Assembly: GCA_963556255.1 (NCBI GenBank) | Contig: OY744611.1 | Span: 39,217,714-39,281,713, forward strand | DNA from: Allolobophora icterica | Taxonomy: Eukaryota > Annelida > Clitellata > Crassiclitellata > Lumbricidae | Direction of reading: 5' to 3' | DNA length: 64,000 nucleotides | In this document: positions 1 through 64,000 of the stretch, in pieces | How the letters are laid out: each line of letters begins with the position of its first letter | How positions within the stretch are numbered: position 1 is the first letter of the stretch | Program-made: the position numbers and the translations under genes | The notes under the pieces: model-generated | Seen by the model: only the letters and a program-made list of their open reading frames with translations | Database searches by the model: none | Told to the model about the DNA's origin: nothing

Positions 1-1281
1 AGGGAATGCTTTTCTCTTCTTCTCAGACGAAGCACTGATTAAACATGCAGTTATTTCAAGACCTAACTCATCAGTTCCGCTTTAAAGCACACCCGTCTCA
101 GTGGTTCCATGTGCAGGACTTTGGGAAAAGCAGGAATGAGTGCCTCCACTGCGTTCCTCTATGGGATGTGTGAGCTTTGCTTATAACCATCCACTTTTTC
201 GAAAACCATACAAGCAACGTTAAATGTCTGGCTGTCGGCCGCAATCACCGTTCTTTTATAGTTTATTTACGTGCGTGTGTTTTTAGAGACGTTATGTTTA
301 AGAATAAAATATAATTTGATGGTCTCAGAAAACAAGAGATGGCTGACTGTTCCCAACAGGCGCTACTGTTCAATATCTCGGGAGATTACTCAGAATCACA
401 CTTGGAATAGCGAATGAAGCGAAAGGAGTGGGCCAGCACAGTGGCTTGGTAGCTGGACTCTGATCGTCATTAGGCATTTCCTAATCTCGGGTCATACGAG
501 GCTTGTGTTAATTGCACTGATATGGCAACGGGGGTTGGGAACTCTTAGTGGAATGTTTTAAATTCATCTCAGGGTTTTATAGGTTTTTGTTTTTACTGTG
601 GCCCAGAGGGGAAGAGAGCAGGAGGAGTGGGGTGAAGGAGTGAGAGTCTGGCTGAGAATCATAAGAGAAACGGATAACCAGATGCTGGTAAAGGTGCCTG
701 CACTTGGGACTGAGTCTACGTTTCAGTCAGTGGGCATATATATAGGCGATCTGCAGAAGCTGCTTCTGATCTGTGTTCAAATGTGTTTCTAGTTTGTTGC
801 GGTTAAGGCATTCCACTTTTCCAAGGCCTGTTGAGGGGAAAATCTGGTCCCATTCAGGTGCGGGTGGTGGTATCGCGGACTGATGAGTCTTCGCTGATGC
901 TTACAGACTCTGGGAGGATGCGGCTCATCTATAGGTGCAGTCCAGGTATAGACAGAACTAGTGACTTGGAGGCCCAGTCTTTAAAGGCTGGCATGACCAT
1001 TTTATGTTTCTGTGAAAAGTGGTTGCCCAGCTGCTGATTGGTAGGGTAAAGTAAGATCATGAATGAATAATTGCCCTGACTAACCACACCTTTTATTACA
1101 TTGCCCTACCTTATTTTACCTTACCGTTCAGTAACTGGGCAACAACAAAAAGGAAATGTCTATGCCAATCTTTGCTGAACTGTTGTTGATAGAGGCATTG
1201 ACAAATAAATGATTGCCTTACCTTAAAGTACCTAATCATGTCTAAGCTTACTTTATTATTGTATCTATCAGCAGTTGTTCT

Positions 1282-1493
1282 CAGGGCTGTAGTGGTAAAA
1301 TAAGAGGTGAGTACACGCTACCGGTTAGTTTTCCTAAACAAATTAGAGGCGAGTATACGCAACAGTATTTTGTGAGTATACGCTACAGTATTTTAATATA
1401 AATAAATAAATAAAAATATTTGTGAGGTGAGTATACGATCTCTAGAGATGAGTACACGCTGTATACCCGCGTATACTCTCGACTGCAGCCCGG
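1282..1493 (+). mobile_element. hAT-like MITE, family B
   Basis: Starts CAGGGCTGTAGTGG and ends CTGCAGCCCGG, imperfect terminal inverted repeats. The 8-bp target duplication GTTGTTCT is at 1274-1281 and 1494-1501. The body repeats GAGTATACGCT-type words. Two relatives lie at 23363 and 40167. Confidence 0.85.
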
Positions 1494-1845
1494 GTTGTTC
1501 TGACATTTATGAACGTTAGGCTGAAGCACAGACAGAAAATGGCAGACACTCTTTCTCAAATGTTACACCAACTGGAATTGTTAATTAGCCTACACGTAAT
1601 TTACAAGGAATCAAGGTCTGACCTGTTAACATTCAGCTGTTGGTTGCGTGCTGTTTTTGAGTCCAGCACCTGAAGATCACGTCTTCGTGAAGTCTTTCTC
1701 ACTGGGAAAGAGACTAAGTGGCCTAAGATGATTGTTTACATGCATATTTAGAAATCTCTTAATACATGACCCTGCAGATTGAAGGATTGTTTGGAGAAGC
1801 TTAGACGCAACTGGAGCATTCCAAAACCAGGACAACTTTTTAACC

Positions 1846-2278
1846 TGCCAATGTGTGCTGGTGCCAGTGTGTTGGTGCCAGTGTGTGTTGTGGCCAATGT
1901 GTGTCATTGCCAGCATGTGTGTGCATGCTGGAGACAGTGTGTGTTGGTATATATATATTCGTTTAATGAAAAAACCAGGTGACACACTGCATCTGGGTAC
2001 AATCGGTAACACAGAATAAAATCCAGTGCCAGTGTGTGTCAGTGTGTGTCGGTGCCAGTGTGTGTTGGTGCCAATGTTTGTTGGTGCCGGTGTGTGTTTG
2101 TGCCAGTGTGTGTTGGTGCCAATGTGTGTTGGTGCCTATGTGTGTTGGAGACCAGTGTATGTTGGAGGCCAATGTTTGTTAGTGCCAATGTGTGTTGGTG
2201 CCAATGTTTTTGGTGCCAATGTGTGTTGATGCGAATGTGTGTTGGTGCCTATGTGTGTTGGTGCCAATGTGTGTTGCT
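1846..2278. repeat. 16-bp minisatellite, GTGCCAATGTGTGTTG
   Basis: Degenerate tandem copies of a 16-bp unit, broken by about 85 bp of unrelated DNA near 1945-2030. Because 16 is not a multiple of three, open Cys/Val-rich frames appear in several registers; none looks like a protein. Confidence 0.9.
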
Positions 2279-3364
2279 ACTGATTTACCAACCCTTGAAG
2301 GTATCGATGAATTTAATGTATGGCATGGCACCAGTTCAACTGTCCGGCTAAAGGACAGCAGGAAATGAGATTCTAAAGGAGTCTCTTTTCAGTGGAACTT
2401 AATACGTTTCCAGAAGAGTTCCATCAGCAGACGTTCTCATTCATTGGACCTGAACTGGTGCTCTCAACTGATTGCTTCAATCTAAATGATGGCATCTGAT
2501 TTGATCTCAGTCAGTCAAAAGTCCCTTCAAGGGTGTGAGTCAAAATGAGATTTCTAATGAAAAAGTCTAAAAACTCGAATGAAATTAGTTAGACAAATTA
2601 ATTAGACTAGAACAGAAAAGATTATTCACTGCAATAGTCACTAGAACAGTCATTCGTTCAGTCATTAGACTAGAATAGTCATTAGATTGAAAAAAACATG
2701 AGAATGAAATAGTGCATGATTTAAAAATCATCCAGCACTACATCAGAAAAGAAAGTAAACATTTTTTTCAAATTTTATTTAATCTCGTAATTTCCACGAT
2801 GGCATTTGCTAGTGATAAAACTCCGAAATCTGTAACACAAGTCAATAGATTGAAAATTGAATGACCATATTTTGAATCCACTTCTTGACACAACACTTTG
2901 GCTTACTCTTTGTCGACACTCCTTTGTCAACCTTGACTGGTTTCTGTAACCCACTGTAATTCTTGTGGAATGCTTTTTAGCAGAAGCTTAGCCAGGAAAC
3001 AGTTTTACGATGGTTTTCCATTGAACGTGTTCGTATAGTACGGGCTCAGTTTTGAAATTTAAGTGTTTTTGTATTTTGCAATTTATTTTCTTTGGGGTTG
3101 AACCCACAAAATTCCCTCTAAGCCCCTTTAATACTCCAATGCTTTTTAGTTGCAGCGCTAGTGAGTAAGCTCATTTCCCAACTCACTCTGGTACTGACAG
3201 TAATTGTCAGAATATTTTATCTTACATTACGTGATGTTACAACATATTACCATAAAAATGTGTTACATTACAACGGCTTCTTGAGTAGGCTTTGTAAATG
3301 TTGTTAGGGGATGCTCAATAGTGTAGTGTTTAGCATGCTGGACTATCAATAGACCTATGCGGTG

Positions 3365-3557
3365 CGCGATAGTGTAGTGGCCAGCTTATAGTGTAGTGGC
3401 TAGTGTGCTGGACTATAAACCGAGAAGATGGGGGTTCAAATTTCTGTCAGGGCAGAAATTTGGTTGAGATTTCTGCTCCATCTGTACCTCTAGACAACTC
3501 AGATGTAATAAGTACACTGACGATATACTGTCGGTGGGAAGAGCAAAGTGACAAGGT
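3365..3557 (+). mobile_element. tRNA-derived SINE, family 1 (partial)
   Basis: A tRNA-like head with a B-box-like GGGGTTCAAAT, then the shared body word GGGCAGAAATTTGG. The 5' head appears twice in tandem and the 3' half is missing. Confidence 0.65.
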
Positions 3558-4022
3558 CTATCAGTTCCCACACATAGTGTTTGCTTCTGAGAGGTTTTTG
3601 AAATGTGCTTTATAAAGTCAACATACATTCTTCATTGGTAATCTTATCACACAACATATCATGGCACATTTCACACCGACATTAAATATAAATGTCCAGA
3701 TACACGCATGTGTACATACATACGCACATACACAAACATACATACTTATACTATACACACATTATGGTGTCCTTCAAAAATGAAAAGTGTGAGAAAGTTA
3801 CACTCCCACCTATTATTGCGTGATTCTGATTGGAAAAAGTAACCAGTAAATTTTTTAGCATGATAGAAATTTATTTATGACTTGCTGGAAACAATCAAAA
3901 TTTGTTACAGTGTTGTTTCCGTAAATCTTGAAGTGAAACACTGAAAAATTAAACAGTAAACACACATGAAAAATGTAAACTGCAGTGGTGTGGTAGACTA
4001 CCAGCGTAAAGTACACAGTCAC

Positions 4023-4620
4023 TCAGTACAATCTGTAGTGTAGCAAATATGTAGCATCTAGTGAACGCAATGAAAGATGAACACCATACAAAACATTATG
4101 CGATGTATTTAACATAAAATGCATACCATCAGTCCATAAAATTTTTTTTTGCCAGTTTCTCTGAATTTCATGATGGCTCCCACCTTTGTTAGCAGACTGA
4201 ACTTGCTTCCATTGCCCTCGGCTACTTGCTTGAGACACTGCTTTTGTTCCTTGTTGCATGTTAAAATGACATTGAATTCTTGAATCACTTGAGGCAATTT
4301 CCCATTCTTCTAGATCATAGCCTTCACAGAGGTGGCAACCATCCGGTCCTTCAGATATGATTCTTGCAGTAGCCATTCACTGGGGTCAATCTGCAAGAAT
4401 TCTTCGGATAGGCAGAGGATCTTCAAAAAGCGAAGTCATGTAGTCCCTTTGTTTCTTGATTGACGAATAGTGTGATCTCCTTTTTGCGAGGTTCATCAAA
4501 CCCAGACAGCTAGGTAAAACTACTGCTGTCCGACAATGGTCCATCATCATAATCATCACCTTCCTGAATATCAGTTCTGGTGGCAGTGATGATTTCACAG
4601 CTGCTTGTTTTATCTTCAAT
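4023..4620 (-). pseudogene. Possible broken reading frame, unrecognised
   Basis: On the minus strand a run of protein-like sequence spans about 600 bp but needs at least one frame shift near 4390 and contains a stop near 4310. Pieces include KKQRDYMTSLFEDPLP and IQEFNVILTCNKEQKQC. I recognise no family. It could be a decayed transposon or retrocopy, or chance. Confidence 0.25.
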
Positions 4621-5338
4621 AAATAATTTACTGCAGAAACTTTACAAGTTTCGATTTTGTCGGCTTGATTTTGAGAATAAACTAAATTTAAATTGATTTA
4701 TTGATTGATTTATGCTTCTGTTTGCGGTGGGGGTCTTCCTGTGGTGTGAGGTTTCGCTCTACTCTTGCTATCATTCCTCTCCAACCTTTCTCTCGCTGTG
4801 CCCCTAGAAACAAATGGTTCTGCTCGATTTTTATTAGGGAGCATTTAGTTATGAAACAAATCATCAAGGCGTTCTTGAAAAATCTACTGATTTGTTAAAA
4901 CAATGCGTAATTTAAGAATAGTACGTTAAAAATGAAAAAATGCACTTTTACAGAATTTCAGCTGGATTGAGCAAGTCCTAAATATTGTTCAATCTTCAAA
5001 ATATTTTGACTATAGAGTCTCAATATAAGCCATTACCGAATGATTGGTTGGAGGATGAGTTAAAGAATGTAGAAAATTTCTCTATTAGGGATATGAGCAC
5101 CCTAACACACATCAAACATGGGTAGAGTGGTGGTAGAACTGGAGTTAAATGCACAGAATTGTATGGGTTTTTTTTTATCACAAGTGACTACCGTCACTGA
5201 AATTAAGAGTCTAAATAAAAAAATTTAAAATATTAGACTTTCTTTTATGATGTGGAATGGATGTTTTTAAAACTGGTTTTTGATCTAATCGAATCACCTG
5301 TGCCGTCCTTGAAGCAAAAGACCACACGAAATTTTCAC

Positions 5339-5647
5339 TGCTTTTCAGAAGAAAGATTATGACTGCTTTTCAGGAGAGTGATATTGACTGCTTTTCATGA
5401 GAATGATTTTGTCTGCTTTTAAGGAGAATGATTTTGACTGCTTTTAAAGAAAATGATTTTGACTGCTTTTAAGGAAAATGACTTTGACAGCTTTTTGGAG
5501 AATGATTTTGACTGCTTTTAAGGAGAATAATTTTGACTGCTTTTAAGGAGAATAATTTTGACTGCTTTTAAGGAGAATGATTTTGACTGCTTTTTAGGAG
5601 AATGATTTTGACTGCTTTTAAGGAGAATGATTTTGACTGCTTTTCAG

Positions 5648-5662
<15 letters not shown>
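5339..5662 (+). repeat. 25-bp minisatellite ending inside the first perlecan exon
   Basis: Thirteen tandem copies of TGCTTTTAAGGAGAATGATTTTGAC (25 bp, one copy 24 bp; unit given in two parts: TGCTTTTAAGGAG then AATGATTTTGAC). Each carries a pyrimidine-rich strip. The last unit contains the acceptor TTTTCAG (5641-5647) and the exon's first 15 bases. Confidence 0.95.
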
Positions 5663-63733
<58,071 letters not shown>

Positions 63734-64000
63734 GTAATTAGATACTAATCATCATCATCATCATCATCTTCATCATCACATCTGTCATTCTAGGAATAGT
63801 TTCTCTTGAAGCGTCACTCTTAAAAATGTTTGATTACTAAGTGACACCTACAGTTACATTCATTATCATCATCATAATAATCGTTATAATCATCTTCATC
63901 ATGATCGTCATCATCATAATCGTCATCATAATCATCTTCTTCATTTTTATCATCATGATGGCCACCATTACTGCCGCGATGACTACCACTGTTACCATCA
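63734..64000 (+). other. HSPG2: Intron start with (CAT)n repeats
   Basis: CATCATCATC runs at 63748-63780 and from about 63860 to the window edge, with GTT and ATA variants. No coding sequence seen. Confidence 0.85.

Larger units (their letters stand above)
1..5338. other. DNA upstream of the first identified exon
   Basis: AT-rich non-coding DNA, either intron 1 or 5' flank. It holds a hAT element (1282-1493), a 16-bp minisatellite (1846-2278), a SINE (3365-3557) and a possible broken reading frame on the minus strand (4023-4620). I found no signal-peptide exon, TATA box or other promoter I would defend. Confidence 0.6.

Noticed and set aside
598..792. A candidate first exon with an open frame
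   Set aside because: It opens with GTG rather than ATG, has no signal-peptide character, and no donor in a phase suited to the exon at 5648.

Overview
The window is animal nuclear DNA. It carries part of one large gene on the + strand: a perlecan orthologue (basement-membrane heparan sulfate proteoglycan, HSPG2 family; called UNC-52 in nematodes and Trol in flies). I could chain 31 exons from 5648 to 63733 with GT-AG introns, matching phases and no internal stop, giving 4827 nt or 1609 codons. The signal-peptide exon is not identified. The C-terminal two thirds of a normal perlecan (further laminin, Ig and LamG modules) lies beyond the right edge. I see no convincing second gene on either strand.

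Module order (product residue numbers refer to the joined exons): acidic segment with Ser-Gly glycosaminoglycan sites (1-69); SEA domain (70-183); an extra domain of about 175 residues in one GC-rich exon (184-358); five LDL-receptor class A (LDLa) modules (359-589); a CCP/sushi-like module (590-640); nine more LDLa modules (641-1037), the last three in a recent 757-bp tandem triplication; an Ig domain split over two exons (1038-1128); three LDLa modules (1129-1263); the diagnostic perlecan Ig domain with the WRLNWGH motif (1264-1369); then a split laminin-EGF module wrapped around a laminin IV domain (1370-1609). That makes 17 LDLa modules against four in vertebrate perlecan. LDLa-1 and LDLa-15 to 17 look like the counterparts of the vertebrate four. 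LDLa-2 to 14, the CCP and the first Ig look like an inserted, lineage-expanded block. Nearly every module is a phase 1-1 exon, the classic arrangement for duplication and shuffling.

The rest is intron and upstream DNA packed with repeats. I find 20 short hAT-like DNA transposons, 19 with recognisable 8-bp target duplications; one 1.25-kb copy keeps relics of a ZBED5-type transposase. Six of them make up roughly three quarters of the intron between LDLa-8 and LDLa-9. There are also tRNA-derived SINEs of at least three types, 3' ends of L2/CR1-like LINEs, a TAA-flanked MITE, a hairpin-forming palindromic repeat element, and many micro- and minisatellites.

Organism: the intron density and size (up to about 8 kb), AT-rich introns, tRNA SINEs and hAT/L2 content suggest a marine invertebrate bilaterian such as a mollusc, another lophotrochozoan or an ambulacrarian. 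I cannot place it more closely from sequence alone.
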